The translations under genes and the position numbers were made by a program. The notes beneath the pieces were generated by a model, which saw only the letters and a list, made by a program, of their open reading frames with translations, was not told where the DNA came from and ran no database searches. DNA of 64,000 nt from Enterobacter sp. Bisph1 (GTDB taxonomy: Bacteria > Pseudomonadota > Gammaproteobacteria > Enterobacterales > Enterobacteriaceae), in contig NZ_JXAG01000051.1 of NCBI RefSeq assembly GCF_000814905.1, forward strand, positions 1 through 64,000, given 5' to 3'. Of this stretch, positions 49,521 through 59,512 are shown one piece after another (position 1 is the first letter of the stretch; the number at the start of each line of letters is the position of its first letter).

Positions 49521-50843
49521 ATGACCATTGCCCGACAACTTGCCGGTAATTTACTGGCGTTCTCCCGGCAGGCTTTCCCGTACGCGGCGTTTGCCCAGGC
49601 ACGGACGGCGATCATTGATACCTTAGGCGTTACGCTTGCGGGCGGCGTGCAGAATGGCGCGAAAAAGCTGCGGGCGGTGATTGTGCCAACTTCTGCTGCG
49701 GGCAACAGCCGCGTCTTCGGCACTGACTTACGCCTCAATGCGCTGGATGCTGCCCTGTTAAACGGCGTCTCTTCCCACCTGCTTGATTTCGACGACTCCA
49801 ACTCCTGGCTACACGGCCATATTTCTGTGGCGGTATTACCCGCGCTGCTGGCGCTGGCGGATGAAGGTGCGATGAGCGGCGAGGCGGTGCTACGTGCCTA
49901 TATCACCGGCTACGAAACGGCGGTGCGGATGGGCAAAGCCGTCAGCCCGTTCCAGTATCGTCATGGCTGGCACCCAACCACCACGGTGGGTGTGTTTGCC
50001 GGTGTCGCCGCCTGCGCGGTGGCCCTCGATCTTGATGAACAGCAAACGGCGACGGCGCTGGCGATGACCGCGTCGCTGGCCAGCGGCATAAAATCCAATT
50101 TCGGCAGTGAAACCAAAGCGCTGGCGGTCGGCCAGGCGGCACGCAGCGCGGTGATGGCCTGTAAACTGGCAAAAGAAGGTTTCAGCGCTGGCGCTACGGC
50201 CTTTGAGCATCATCAGGGGTATTTCCACGTTTATAACGGCGAAGGTAATGTCGATCCGCTGCCGCTCACGGAACGCTGGGATGCGCCACCATTTATTGTT
50301 GATACCGTGAAGAGTAACAATTACAAATACTTTCCCTGCTGTTACGCTATTTTGTCGCCGCTGGATGGCGTGCTGGCGTTACGTGAAGAGACCGGGCTGC
50401 AGCCGCAGGAGATTGAGCATATCGAGGTGAAAGTCCATCCGATCCGCTTCCCACATATCAATATTCCGCAGCCGGAAAACCCGATGGCCGGGAAATTCAG
50501 CCTGCATTATTGCGTGGCGCGCGCTTTCGTGACCGGGACATTGACGCTGGATGATTTTATCGACGATGCCCGTTTTCAGGATCCCGCAACCCAGCATTTA
50601 ATGCACAAAGTAACGCTGGAGTGCCATGACGAAGAGATTACCCACAGTGCGTTTATTACGCTGCGCACCGTCGACGGGCGGCAGTTTGCGCTGCGGGTGG
50701 CTGGCGCGCGTGGTTCCAGCCCGGCTATCCCGCTGCCGGATAACCTGATTGAACAGAAATTTCTTGATTGCGCCAGCCGGGTGTTATCCCCTACTGAAGT
50801 CCAGGCGCTGTACCAGCGTCTGCTGCAGGATGATTTCCGCTAA
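49521..50843 (+). CDS. MmgE/PrpD-family protein (intact)
   Basis: A 440-residue protein of the 2-methylcitrate dehydratase/MmgE fold, all-helical N-domain followed by the alpha/beta C-domain. Motifs: DTLGVTLAG, LNGVSSHLLDFDDSNSWLHG, ISVAVLPALLALAD, GWHPTTTVGVFAG, LGVTL and NNYKYFPCCYAI. The family includes dehydratases and cis-aconitate decarboxylase; the actual reaction cannot be read. GGAAATTTGTAG precedes ATG 49521. It is followed after 12 bases by a TauE/SafE permease and then by aapJQMP, suggesting catabolism of an imported amino or organic acid. Confidence 0.88.
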   Translation: MTIARQLAGNLLAFSRQAFPYAAFAQARTAIIDTLGVTLAGGVQNGAKKLRAVIVPTSAAGNSRVFGTDLRLNALDAALLNGVSSHLLDFDDSNSWLHGHISVAVLPALLALADEGAMSGEAVLRAYITGYETAVRMGKAVSPFQYRHGWHPTTTVGVFAGVAACAVALDLDEQQTATALAMTASLASGIKSNFGSETKALAVGQAARSAVMACKLAKEGFSAGATAFEHHQGYFHVYNGEGNVDPLPLTERWDAPPFIVDTVKSNNYKYFPCCYAILSPLDGVLALREETGLQPQEIEHIEVKVHPIRFPHINIPQPENPMAGKFSLHYCVARAFVTGTLTLDDFIDDARFQDPATQHLMHKVTLECHDEEITHSAFITLRTVDGRQFALRVAGARGSSPAIPLPDNLIEQKFLDCASRVLSPTEVQALYQRLLQDDFR

Positions 50844-50855
50844 ACGGATATAACG

Positions 50856-51614
50856 ATGACCCTGACATTGATTCCCCCAGAAATATCACCGCTGTTTGCC
50901 GCGCTTATGGTGGTATGTAGTTTTCTCACCTCGGCACTAACGGCGGCGATGGGACTGGGCGGCGGTACGGCGCTGCTGGCGGTAATGGGCCTTGGGATGC
51001 CGGTCAGTAGTCTGATGCCGGTGCACGGGATGGTGCAGCTTGGCTCTAACCTTAGCCGTACGCTGTTCCAACGTATGTATGTAGTCTGGCCGTTGGTGCT
51101 GTGGTTCTTACTGGGCAGCACCGTTGGCATTGCCGTTGGCGCGCCGCTGGCAGCAGCGATCCCGGACAGCATTGCCCGCATCGCGCTGGGGCTGTTTATC
51201 CTCTGGTCGGTGATGCGCAAACGCGGTGAGCAGAAACCCCTAAGCCGTCCGTTCTTTATTATTGGCGGCGGGTTAAGTAGTCTTGGCACGATGATCGTCG
51301 GTGCCACCGGGCCAATGGTTGCCGGGCTTATCAGCTCTCAGGGGCTAAAACGCCAGCCGCTTATCGCCACGCACGCCACCTGCATGGTGTTGCAGCACGG
51401 GCTTAAGATCCTCGCTTTCGGGCTCATGGGCTTCGCCTGGGCCAGCTGGTTACCAATGCTGGCGGCGATGATTGTCAGCGGCGCGCTGGGCACCTGGCTT
51501 GGTACACGGGTGCTGGATAACGTGCCGGAACGGCTGTTCCGTATTCTTTTTCGTATTACCATGATCCTCCTCAGCGCCCAACTGCTGTGGCAAGGCGTGC
51601 GGGGATGGCTGTAA
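50856..51614 (+). CDS. TauE/SafE (TSUP) family permease
   Basis: A 252-residue, about eight-helix membrane protein. Repeat-family motifs: AAMGLGGGTALLAVMGLGMP and MVQLGSNLSRTLFQR in the first half, GGGLSSLGTMIVGATGPMVA in the second. TSUP proteins export or import sulfite, sulfoacetate, glyoxylate-like acids or other organic anions. It directly follows the MmgE/PrpD gene and precedes the amino-acid ABC transporter by 154 bases, so it probably handles a small acid of the same pathway. Confidence 0.9.
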   Translation: MTLTLIPPEISPLFAALMVVCSFLTSALTAAMGLGGGTALLAVMGLGMPVSSLMPVHGMVQLGSNLSRTLFQRMYVVWPLVLWFLLGSTVGIAVGAPLAAAIPDSIARIALGLFILWSVMRKRGEQKPLSRPFFIIGGGLSSLGTMIVGATGPMVAGLISSQGLKRQPLIATHATCMVLQHGLKILAFGLMGFAWASWLPMLAAMIVSGALGTWLGTRVLDNVPERLFRILFRITMILLSAQLLWQGVRGWL

Positions 51615-51768
51615 TAATTGCTTCGTCAGTTACTGGATATGCTTTACTGAATTCGTTTTTTACTTACAGGTTCATGGATGAGGAATATGCGAAGAGAAAG
51701 GAAATACCCAAGAAAACAGTAATAAATACAGTTAATTAATCGGATTGCAACGTTAAAAAGGATCGGTC

Positions 51769-52815
51769 ATGCTCAAAAAAACTCACCTTGTCGCCTCAGC
51801 GTTACTGCTGGCGCTCGGCAGCTTCCTTGCGCCTGCCCAGGCGGAAAACGCGCCTGTCACCAATGGCGATACCGTGAAAAAAATCAAAGCCCGTGGCGAA
51901 CTGGTGTGCGGCGTGCACCCTGCCCGCCACGGTTTTGCTGCCATCAATAGTAAAGGCCAATGGGAAGGTCTGGATGTTGATTTCTGCCGCGCGCTGGCCA
52001 CCGCCGTGCTTGGCGACGCGTCGAAAGTGCGCTTTACGCCGCTTTCCACCGCGCAACGCTTTATGGCGCTGCAGTCTGGCGAAGTGGATGTGCTATCGCG
52101 CAATACCACCGTCACTCTCACCAATGATGTTGCGCTGGGCGTCAGTTTTGCCCCGCCTAACTTTTATACCGGCACCGGCTTTATGGTGCGCGCCAACAGC
52201 GGCGTGAAGAAGCTCGAAGATCTTGATGGCGCAACGGTCTGTGTCACGCCAAGCGGCACCGAGCGTAACGTCGCGCAGATCTTCGGTGCGCGCAATATTC
52301 ACTACACGCCGGTGGTTATTGAAAACAATAAAGAGTATGTCGCCGCCTACCTTGCCGGGCGCTGCGATGTGATCGCGCGCGATAAAGTGGCATTGCCGGG
52401 CATCCTGGCGTTTGATACCGACAAACCGCAAGATCATATGATTCTGCCGGGCATGTACTCGAAAGAGCCGCTGGCGATGGCGGTGCGTAAAGGCGATAAC
52501 CAGTGGTATGACATCGTTAAATGGGTGGTGTACGCCACTTTCGACGCCGAAGAGATGGATGTTAACCAGAGTAACGTTGACGAAAAACTGAAATCCGCCG
52601 ATCCCGATGTGCAGGGTTTGCTGGGGGTAACGGGCGGTTTCGGCGAGAAACTGGGACTGGATAACAAATGGGTCTACAACATCGTTAAACAAGTGGGCAA
52701 CTATGGCGATATTTATAACCGCCACTTCGGCCCGAACAGCGTGCAGCCGCTGGATCGCGATCTGAATAATCAGTGGAATAAGGGCGGCCTGCTTTACGGT
52801 CTGCCGATCCGTTAA
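51769..52815 (+). CDS. aapJ: Amino-acid ABC transporter, periplasmic binding protein
   Basis: A 348-residue solute-binding protein, signal peptide ending AQA (residue 25). The mature start VKKIKARGELVCGVHPARHG, GLDVDFCRALATAVLGD and TTVTLTNDVALGVSFAPPNF are characteristic of AapJ, the broad L-amino-acid binder, related to GltI. A GGATCGGTC stretch precedes ATG 51769. The order J-Q-M-P with permeases and ATPase is complete, so a working transporter is expected. Confidence 0.92.
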   Translation: MLKKTHLVASALLLALGSFLAPAQAENAPVTNGDTVKKIKARGELVCGVHPARHGFAAINSKGQWEGLDVDFCRALATAVLGDASKVRFTPLSTAQRFMALQSGEVDVLSRNTTVTLTNDVALGVSFAPPNFYTGTGFMVRANSGVKKLEDLDGATVCVTPSGTERNVAQIFGARNIHYTPVVIENNKEYVAAYLAGRCDVIARDKVALPGILAFDTDKPQDHMILPGMYSKEPLAMAVRKGDNQWYDIVKWVVYATFDAEEMDVNQSNVDEKLKSADPDVQGLLGVTGGFGEKLGLDNKWVYNIVKQVGNYGDIYNRHFGPNSVQPLDRDLNNQWNKGGLLYGLPIR

Positions 52816-52877
52816 TCGCCGGGCCGCCTGCGCCAGGCGCGGCGGCCCTCTCCACTCCTGCCACAGTCGTAATATTA

Positions 52878-54092
52878 ATGATGAAACAGCCTGACAGCCC
52901 CGGCGTTCTGGCGTCTGATTCGTCACGCGAAAATGCCGCGTTTCGCCTTTTCAGCGTGTTCAACAGCAAGTCCGTACGTAGCGCCTGTTATCAATTATTG
53001 TTGGCGGCGCTGCTTATCGGCCTCGGTTACTGGCTTTACCACAACGTGGTGGCTAACCTGCATGCGCAGCGCATCGCCACCGGCTTCGATTTCCTGGGCC
53101 AGCCTGCGAATTTCGCCATCGGCGAAACGCTGATCCCCTATAGTGCAAACGACACGTATACCCGCGCGCTGCTGGTCGGTCTGCTGAACACCCTTTATGT
53201 CACCCTGTGCGGCATTGTGCTGGCGACGCTGCTCGGTTTTATTGTCGGCATTGGCCGGGTTTCTAAAAACTGGTTATTAGTAAAACTGTGTATTACGTGG
53301 GTGGAACTGTTACGCAACGTACCGGTGATTCTGCATGTGATCTTCTGGTCGATGGTGATTCGCAACCTGCCCGCACCGCGCGAGGCCATCACCCTGCCGG
53401 GCGGCTTCCTCACCAACCGCGGGCTGACCTTTACCGTTCCGGCGGCGCATAGCGGCTGGCTGTGGACGCTGCTGGCGCTGTTTATTGGCTGCCTGTTAGC
53501 GCTGCTGGTGTCGCTGTTTGCCCGCTACTGGCGCGAGCGCCGCAGCCGCGTGCTGCCCACCGGTCGGATCAATGCGCTGCTGATTGTTGCGCTGCCGCTG
53601 CTGGTGTGGTGGCTGTGCGGTGCGCCTAATGAACTGAATCAACCGGCGCTGCGCGGGTTCAACTTCCGCGGCGGATTTACCATCAGCCCGGAGTTCACCG
53701 CCCTGCTGCTGGGTATCTCGCTTTACTCCTCGGCCTATATCGCCGAAATCGTTCGTGCGGGTATTCAGTCGGTGCCGAAGGGGCAACTGGAAGCAGCGCG
53801 GGCGCTGTCATTTTCCTCGTGGCATGTGATGCGCCACGTTGTGCTGCCGCAGGCGATGCGGGTAATGGTGCCGCCGCTGGCGAGCAAATATGTGAGCCTG
53901 GCGAAAAACAGCTCTATTGCCGTGGTGATCGGCTACCCGGAGCTGGCCAATATCAGCAATACGATGATGAGCCAGACCGGGCAGGCGCTGGAAGCCATCG
54001 CCATTATGATGGTGGTGTATCTGATCATTAGCGGCACGACGTCGCTGCTGATGAACCTGTTTAACCGTTACGTCGCCATTAAAGAGCGCTAA
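52878..54092 (+). CDS. aapQ: Amino-acid ABC transporter permease, AapQ-like
   Basis: A 404-residue inner-membrane permease. It has the long periplasmic N-terminal insertion of AapQ (QRIATGFDFLGQPANFAIGE) and the HisM-type core with the EAA loop LEAARALSFSSWHVMRHVVL. Start at the first of two ATGs (52878), preceded by a run of about 60 non-coding bases from aapJ that form a GC-rich hairpin region (GGGCCGCCTGCGCCAGGCGCGGCGGCCC). It ends six bases before aapM. Confidence 0.91.
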   Translation: MMKQPDSPGVLASDSSRENAAFRLFSVFNSKSVRSACYQLLLAALLIGLGYWLYHNVVANLHAQRIATGFDFLGQPANFAIGETLIPYSANDTYTRALLVGLLNTLYVTLCGIVLATLLGFIVGIGRVSKNWLLVKLCITWVELLRNVPVILHVIFWSMVIRNLPAPREAITLPGGFLTNRGLTFTVPAAHSGWLWTLLALFIGCLLALLVSLFARYWRERRSRVLPTGRINALLIVALPLLVWWLCGAPNELNQPALRGFNFRGGFTISPEFTALLLGISLYSSAYIAEIVRAGIQSVPKGQLEAARALSFSSWHVMRHVVLPQAMRVMVPPLASKYVSLAKNSSIAVVIGYPELANISNTMMSQTGQALEAIAIMMVVYLIISGTTSLLMNLFNRYVAIKER

Positions 54093-54098
54093 GGAACC

Positions 54099-55169
54099 AT
54101 GATGCAAAACGCTGTAGCGGTCTGGCTGCGACAACATCTCTTCAGTAGCGTACTGCAAAGCGTGTTGACACTGCTGTTGTTAGCCGTGCTGACGTGGGTC
54201 GCCAACGCGATTTTACGCTGGGCAGTGATCGACGCGGTGGGTTTCGGCGCAAGTGCCGATCAATGCCGCGCAGCGACGGGTGCCTGCTGGGCGGTGATTG
54301 GCGAAAAATATCGTCCGATGCTGTTTGGGCTCTATCCCTACGAACAACAGTGGCGCGCGGCGCTGGCGGTGCTGGTGTGGTTTGTCACCGTCGGGCTTTC
54401 TCTGTCGCCGCGCTGCTGGCATTCGCGCCTGCTGTGGCCGCTGTGGCTGGTCTCCCTGGCGGTGATGTCACTCTTGATGAGCGGCGGCGTGTTCGGGTTG
54501 GCTCCGGTTTCCTCCGCCGACTGGGGCGGGCTGCCGCTTACGCTGCTGCTGTTTTCCGGGACGGTGATTATCGGTATGCCGGTGTCGGTGATGCTGGCGC
54601 TGGGCCGCCGCTCTCCGCTGCCGTTTTTACGCGGCTTATCGGTGATCTTTATTGAAGGGCTGCGCGGCGTGCCGCTCATCACTATTCTGTTTGTCGCGGT
54701 AAATGTCTTTCCGCTGTTTTTACCGGCGGGGATGGAGATCAACAAGCTCCTGCGGGTGATAGTCGGTATCGCGCTGTTCTTTGCCTGTTACCAGGCGGAA
54801 GTGATTCGCGGTGGGCTGCAGGCGGTGCCGCGCGGCCAGTATGAAGCCGCCGCCGCGCTGAATCTTGGCTACTGGCACACCACCAGCAAAATCGTGCTGC
54901 CGCAGGCGCTGCGCATCTGCCTCCCGGCGGTGACTAACCATATTATTGCGGCGATGAAGAACTCCTCCTTCGTCATTATTATCGGTCTGTTCGATGTGTT
55001 GACCGCCACCACGGCGGTGATGCAGGATCCTGTCTGGCGGCGTTACTACGTCGAAACCTATATCTTTATCGCCGGTCTTTATCTGCTGTTTGGTTTGTCC
55101 CTGTCCCGTTACGCGGTGTGGGTAGAAAGACGCATTGATGCGCACCGCAACCCTGAAGGAGTTTCCTGA
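54099..55169 (+). CDS. aapM: Amino-acid ABC transporter permease, AapM-like
   Basis: A 356-residue permease with the AapM-type N-terminal extension (CRAATGACWAVIGEKYRPML) and the EAA loop YEAAAALNLGYWHTTSKIVL near residue 250. It pairs with AapQ as the second membrane subunit. ATG 54099 follows AAGGAACC; its last base overlaps the first base of aapP. Confidence 0.91.
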   Translation: MMQNAVAVWLRQHLFSSVLQSVLTLLLLAVLTWVANAILRWAVIDAVGFGASADQCRAATGACWAVIGEKYRPMLFGLYPYEQQWRAALAVLVWFVTVGLSLSPRCWHSRLLWPLWLVSLAVMSLLMSGGVFGLAPVSSADWGGLPLTLLLFSGTVIIGMPVSVMLALGRRSPLPFLRGLSVIFIEGLRGVPLITILFVAVNVFPLFLPAGMEINKLLRVIVGIALFFACYQAEVIRGGLQAVPRGQYEAAAALNLGYWHTTSKIVLPQALRICLPAVTNHIIAAMKNSSFVIIIGLFDVLTATTAVMQDPVWRRYYVETYIFIAGLYLLFGLSLSRYAVWVERRIDAHRNPEGVS

Positions 55170-55927
55170 TGCTAACAACCGCCCCCGAACACGATGCGAT
55201 TATCCAGATGACCGACGTCAGCAAATGGTTCGGGAAATTTCAGGTGCTCGATAACGTCTCGCTGAGTGTGCAAAAAGGCGAGCGGGTAGTGATTTGCGGC
55301 CCTTCCGGCTCCGGTAAATCCACACTTATCCGCTGCATTAACCGGCTGGAAGAGCACCAGAAAGGCCAGATTCTGGTGAACGGTATCGAAATGAATGACA
55401 ATGTGCGCAACATCAGCCGCATTCGCTCAAGCATCGGCATGCTGTTTCAGCAGTTTAATCTGTTCCCCCATTTAAGCGTGCTGGATAACCTGATAATTGG
55501 CCCGACGTTGGTACGCAAAATGCGTCGTAGCCAGGCGATGGAACTGGCAATGGGCTATCTAGAAAAAGTGCATATTGCCGACCAGGCGCACAAGTTCCCA
55601 CTGCAGCTCTCCGGTGGCCAGCAGCAGCGGGTGGCGATTGCCCGCGCGCTATGCATGGAGCCGGAAATTATGCTGTTTGACGAACCGACTTCAGCGCTGG
55701 ATCCCGAGATGATTAAGGAGGTGCTGGACGTAATGCTCGATCTGGCGGACAGCGGGATGACGATGCTGGTGGTCACCCATGAAATGGGCTTTGCCCGCAC
55801 CGTTGCCGACAAGGTTATTTTGATGGCTGATGGACGCATTGTGGAATCTGCTCCACCGGAGACCTTCTTCACCCAGCCGACGCATCCACGCACACGCCAG
55901 TTCCTCGAGCAAATTCTCAGCCATTAA
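55169..55927 (+). CDS. aapP: Amino-acid ABC transporter ATPase, AapP/GlnQ-like
   Basis: A 252-residue ABC ATPase: Walker A GPSGSGKST, Q-loop LFQQFNLFPHLSVLDN, signature LSGGQQQR, Walker B IMLFDEPTSALDP and switch His in VVTHEMGFA. All residues for ATP hydrolysis are present. It energises AapQM. It shares the A of the aapM TGA and ends the operon before a hairpin at 55932. Confidence 0.94.
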   Translation: MLTTAPEHDAIIQMTDVSKWFGKFQVLDNVSLSVQKGERVVICGPSGSGKSTLIRCINRLEEHQKGQILVNGIEMNDNVRNISRIRSSIGMLFQQFNLFPHLSVLDNLIIGPTLVRKMRRSQAMELAMGYLEKVHIADQAHKFPLQLSGGQQQRVAIARALCMEPEIMLFDEPTSALDPEMIKEVLDVMLDLADSGMTMLVVTHEMGFARTVADKVILMADGRIVESAPPETFFTQPTHPRTRQFLEQILSH

Positions 55928-55931
55928 TCAT

Positions 55932-55955
55932 CCTGCGGCGCTAAGCCGCCGCAGG
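55932..55955 (+). terminator. Hairpin after aapP
   Basis: CCTGCGGCG and CGCCGCAGG form a strong nine-pair stem five bases after the stop; there is no T-run directly after, so it is probably a stabilising or Rho-assisted end. Confidence 0.55.
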
Positions 55956-56045
55956 GTCATATGACAACCTGCCCCTTTTTACGGTCCATTAGCGACAAAA
56001 GAAAAATAAACACGGCAGCGTCAGATGTTAATTATTTTTAATTAC

Positions 56046-56070
56046 AGGCGGCGTTTTTTTCGCCTTTTTT
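56046..56070 (+). terminator. Terminator-like hairpin before the chemoreceptor gene
   Basis: AGGCG pairs with CGCCT around a T-rich loop and six T follow. It lies in the 405-base gap 55928-56332, which otherwise holds only AT-rich DNA and the promoter of the chemoreceptor gene. Confidence 0.6.
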
Positions 56071-56332
56071 GCATCGACGGCGGGTAATTTAACTTAAGCC
56101 TCTATTTATGGCTGGGCAGAGAGAAAGTCGCCATTATTGTTATGCAAACTAATAACAAATTAATTGTACAGACCGTAAGCAGCACTAAAAAAATATTTAA
56201 TGTAGCTACTTTTCGTTGACGATAAGTTTGTGGAGAATGCACGGGTAATAAAACAGTCACTGGCCGGTAAATTATAAAAAGAGCGTATACCCGTCAGTAA
56301 ATATTTTTTCGCGGTTTATTGTGGGGTTTTTA

Positions 56333-57871
56333 ATGAAGCGTAACACTCCTGTTACACAGAACGAGTATTTGCTTAACGAAGGGGCGACGCTGTTGTCGAC
56401 CACCGATATGCATAGCCATATTACGTATGCTAACACCGCATTTATTGACGCCAGTGGATTTACTGAACAGCAGTTAATGGGCGAAGCGCATAATATTATT
56501 CGCCACCCGGATATGCCCCCCGCCGCGTTTGGTGATATGTGGTTCACCATTCAGCAGGGCGACAGCTGGACCGGCATGGTGAAGAACCGCCGCCAGAACG
56601 GCGATCACTATTGGGTGCGCGCCAACGTAACGCCGGTTTACCAGCAGGGAAATCTGACCGGCTATATCTCAGTACGCAATATTCCGCAGCGGGAAGAAAT
56701 AGACGCCAGCGCGGCGCTGTATCAGCGTGTCAATGAAAACACGCTAAAAGGTTTTCGTTTTTATAAAGGCTTAGTGGTTCGTCGGGGTTTATTCTCTTTT
56801 CTCTCTCTTTTTCAGCGCATCAGCGTGGCGAAACGGATTAATATTGGCGCATTGTTCAGTGCTGCTCTGTTAGTGGTATTGCAATTTGCTGCGGTTAATG
56901 CTGCGGTAAAAGCAGGCGCAACGATTATTATTTTCGCGTTGCTTGCTGTTTACTTACATAGCCAACTTGCACGGCCGTTAAAAATAATTCTTTCACAAAT
57001 GCAGAAAGTGGTTTCCGGGCGTAAAGCCGACTTTTGCCATTTTAACCGCGTCGATGAAATTGGCTTACTGATGCGGCTGGTAAACCAGTCAGGGTTAAAT
57101 CTTAACTCGCTGGTCGGCGATGTCTCGGCACAAATAAAAGGCATTCGGGTAATCAGTGACCGCATCTCCAGCGAAGGCGACGCACTGCGTAAACGCACGG
57201 AAGAGACCTCCGGCGATCTGCACCAGACTGCGGCGGCGGTAGAAGAGATCGCCAGCGCCGTCAGGCAAACCGCAGAAACCGCCGCTGACGCAGTGGCCCG
57301 TGCCGATGAAACCAGCGCCCACGCGGTGAAGAGCGACGATGTGATGAAAAAGACCATCGGTATGATGCAGGCGGTTTCGGCAGATAATAATAAAATCGTT
57401 GATATCATTGGCGTCATTGACAGTATCGCTTTTCAGACCAATATCCTGGCGCTGAATGCGGCGGTGGAAGCGGCGCGCGCCGGGGAATCCGGCCGCGGCT
57501 TCGCAGTGGTAGCGGCGGAAGTGCGCAATCTGGCGCAGCACTCCGCCTCTGCAGCACGGGAAATTAAAACGCTGATCGAAAATAACGTTGCCAACGTCAA
57601 AAACGGCGTGCAGATGGTGGTGAATACCGAAACCCACCTGACGGCGGTGATCGACAGCGTGATGACGATGTCGTCGATGATCAAAGAGATTGGCACTGCG
57701 ACCCATGAGCAAACCCAGGCGCTGGAGTTGATTAACCAGTCCGTTTCGCGCATCGGCACCATGACGCATAACAATACCGGGATGGTGGAACAGGTCACTG
57801 CAGCGGCGGAAAATCTCGGCGAGCGTGCTGTGCGGCTGAACCGCGCGGTGCATGTTTTTGGCGGTAACTAA
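56333..57871 (+). CDS. Aer-like PAS chemoreceptor
   Basis: A 512-residue methyl-accepting protein. The N-terminal PAS domain (residues about 10-115) has the Aer signatures [37 protein letters not shown] and [15 protein letters not shown], so it probably binds FAD as an energy/oxygen sensor. A hydrophobic hairpin (about 165-210), a HAMP-like segment and a signalling domain follow, with the hairpin tip [20 protein letters not shown] and [23 protein letters not shown] 56333 follows GTGGGG. It resembles E. coli Aer but has its own transcription unit far from flagellar genes. Confidence 0.93.
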   Translation: MKRNTPVTQNEYLLNEGATLLSTTDMHSHITYANTAFIDASGFTEQQLMGEAHNIIRHPDMPPAAFGDMWFTIQQGDSWTGMVKNRRQNGDHYWVRANVTPVYQQGNLTGYISVRNIPQREEIDASAALYQRVNENTLKGFRFYKGLVVRRGLFSFLSLFQRISVAKRINIGALFSAALLVVLQFAAVNAAVKAGATIIIFALLAVYLHSQLARPLKIILSQMQKVVSGRKADFCHFNRVDEIGLLMRLVNQSGLNLNSLVGDVSAQIKGIRVISDRISSEGDALRKRTEETSGDLHQTAAAVEEIASAVRQTAETAADAVARADETSAHAVKSDDVMKKTIGMMQAVSADNNKIVDIIGVIDSIAFQTNILALNAAVEAARAGESGRGFAVVAAEVRNLAQHSASAAREIKTLIENNVANVKNGVQMVVNTETHLTAVIDSVMTMSSMIKEIGTATHEQTQALELINQSVSRIGTMTHNNTGMVEQVTAAAENLGERAVRLNRAVHVFGGN

Positions 57872-57927
57872 AAGCCGAAAACGGCATGCTATAGTGCGTT
57901 TTTGGTCAGCGGATAACAGGCTGTAGC

Positions 57928-59004
57928 ATGCTTTTTCTCAGAACAGTACTTATCTTTATCCTTTCGGCGTCAGCTTACGGCGCCGATACCCTTGTGCCTC
58001 CCGCCGGGTTTATGCAACAGGTGGAAACATCGACCGCAAAAGGCATTATCTGCCCGCCCGCACCCGCGCCATTTACGGCCGCCCTTGATTTTACGAGCAA
58101 GTATTCCGGCTCCGACAGCGCACGCGCCACCCTCAATCCGCAGGCGGATGCGGCCTATCGGCAGCAAACAAAGACCATTACCGATATGGAGCGTTTTGTT
58201 AGCCGCCAGCTCAGCGCCTGGACCAAAAGCGGCGATCCGGCGGCCGTAGACTGTGTGGTTAACGCGCTCGATAGCTGGGCCAGCGCGGGTGCATTAACCG
58301 CCCGCGCCAACAATCATACCGGGCGATCCCTGCGCAAATGGGCACTTGCCAGCTTCTCCTCGGCATGGCTGCAGCTGCAATATTCCCCCCGGCAACCGCT
58401 AAAGGCGTATGCGACGCAACAGCAAAACATCCAGCGCTGGTTAGGCAAGCTGGGGGAGTTAACCGTGAGCGAATGGCACGATTTACCCCTGAGTAAAGTG
58501 AACAATCATAGCTACTGGGCGGCATGGGCAATAATGGCGACCTCGGTTGTCACCCAGCGGCGCGATCTCTATGACGCCGCGCTCGATATCTACCGCACGG
58601 CGCTGCAGCAGGTCGATGCGCAAGGCTTTTTACCCAATGAACTGCGCCGCCGTCAGCGGGCATTTTCCTATCATAATTACGCCCTTCAGCCGCTGGTCAT
58701 GATTGCTCTGTTTGCCCGCGCCAACGGCACGGATATGCATTCGCAAAACCATGATGCGCTGCGGCGGCTCGGCGAACGGGTGATCGCCGGGTTAGACGAT
58801 ACGCAGCCGTTTGCGCAAAAAACGGCCGTCGCGCAGGATGTGGCGTTTTTGCAGCGTCCCACCAATCTGGCCTGGCTAGAAGGCTGGTGTCAGCTTTATA
58901 CCTGTCACGCTGCGCTGACAGCGCGGATAGCCGCGTTGCGCCCGTTACAAAACACCCGCTTAGGCGGCGATCTCAGCCACTTAATGGCTGTCGGCCGTCA
59001 GTGA
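57928..59004 (+). CDS. algL: Periplasmic alginate lyase (AlgL-like, PL5)
   Basis: A 358-residue secreted protein with a signal peptide ending near residue 19. The helical barrel carries the PL5 motifs KVNNHSYWAAWAIMATSVVT (catalytic Asn/His and Tyr) and RRQRAFSYHNYALQPLVMIA. The size agrees with Pseudomonas AlgL. AlgL cleaves polymannuronate in the periplasm during alginate export, but no alg genes are present in the window; it follows the chemoreceptor gene and precedes sra. An orphan lyase may scavenge external uronans. Confidence 0.88.
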   Translation: MLFLRTVLIFILSASAYGADTLVPPAGFMQQVETSTAKGIICPPAPAPFTAALDFTSKYSGSDSARATLNPQADAAYRQQTKTITDMERFVSRQLSAWTKSGDPAAVDCVVNALDSWASAGALTARANNHTGRSLRKWALASFSSAWLQLQYSPRQPLKAYATQQQNIQRWLGKLGELTVSEWHDLPLSKVNNHSYWAAWAIMATSVVTQRRDLYDAALDIYRTALQQVDAQGFLPNELRRRQRAFSYHNYALQPLVMIALFARANGTDMHSQNHDALRRLGERVIAGLDDTQPFAQKTAVAQDVAFLQRPTNLAWLEGWCQLYTCHAALTARIAALRPLQNTRLGGDLSHLMAVGRQ

Positions 59005-59187
59005 CCGGCCTGCTTGTTGCGCGCCGCCGCCGCGCTTAAAGGTAACTATTCTTATTGCACTTTGTGGATTGATGGCCGAGGATTACTGTTCGGTACGCTT
59101 TTTGTACCGCATCATTGATGAGATGGTATTTCGCCCGGTTGCTATCGGGCTTGTCCTTGAAACATTGCACTGGATTAAGGAGTAAGT

Positions 59188-59325
59188 ATGAAATCGAACC
59201 GTCAGGCACGTCATATTATGGGGCTGGATTACAAAGTGTCGAACACCCGCAAAGTGGTCACCAAAGACAACCAGGAAGAGACCGTTGTCGCTCACCGCTC
59301 CGGACGCCATCGCCGCGCTGGTTAA
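59188..59325 (+). CDS. sra: Stationary-phase ribosome-associated protein Sra (S22)
   Basis: A 45-residue basic protein, [20 protein letters not shown] at its start and [10 protein letters not shown] at its end, matching E. coli Sra/RpsV in length and N-terminus. AAGGAGTAAGT precedes ATG 59188. Sra binds the 30S subunit in stationary phase. In E. coli bdm stands upstream; here bdm is absent and algL occupies that side, while maeA follows as in E. coli. It is too short for most automatic calls. Confidence 0.92.
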   Translation: MKSNRQARHIMGLDYKVSNTRKVVTKDNQEETVVAHRSGRHRRAG

Positions 59326-59337
59326 TGTATCCACCCG

Positions 59338-59363
59338 CACCACCCCGTCCGGGGTGGTGTTTT
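59338..59363 (+). terminator. Terminator after sra
   Basis: CACCACCCC pairs perfectly with GGGGTGGTG, followed by TTTT. Twelve bases past the sra stop. Confidence 0.92.
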
Positions 59364-59512
59364 ATCTCCCTTCCCCTTGAAAATGATAAAAATTCATTCA
59401 ACGAAGCCTGCGTACGGGAAGTATTTGCTGTATCTATGCTTTATACTTGCGCCGCCGCAGTACCCGCCCGTGATCCACCCCCACGGGAGCACGTTGATCA
59501 AGGAGTTGTAAG

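Noticed and set aside
54194..54655. 153-codon plus-strand frame inside aapM
   Set aside because: It is in another frame of a clear permease gene and has no domain resemblance.
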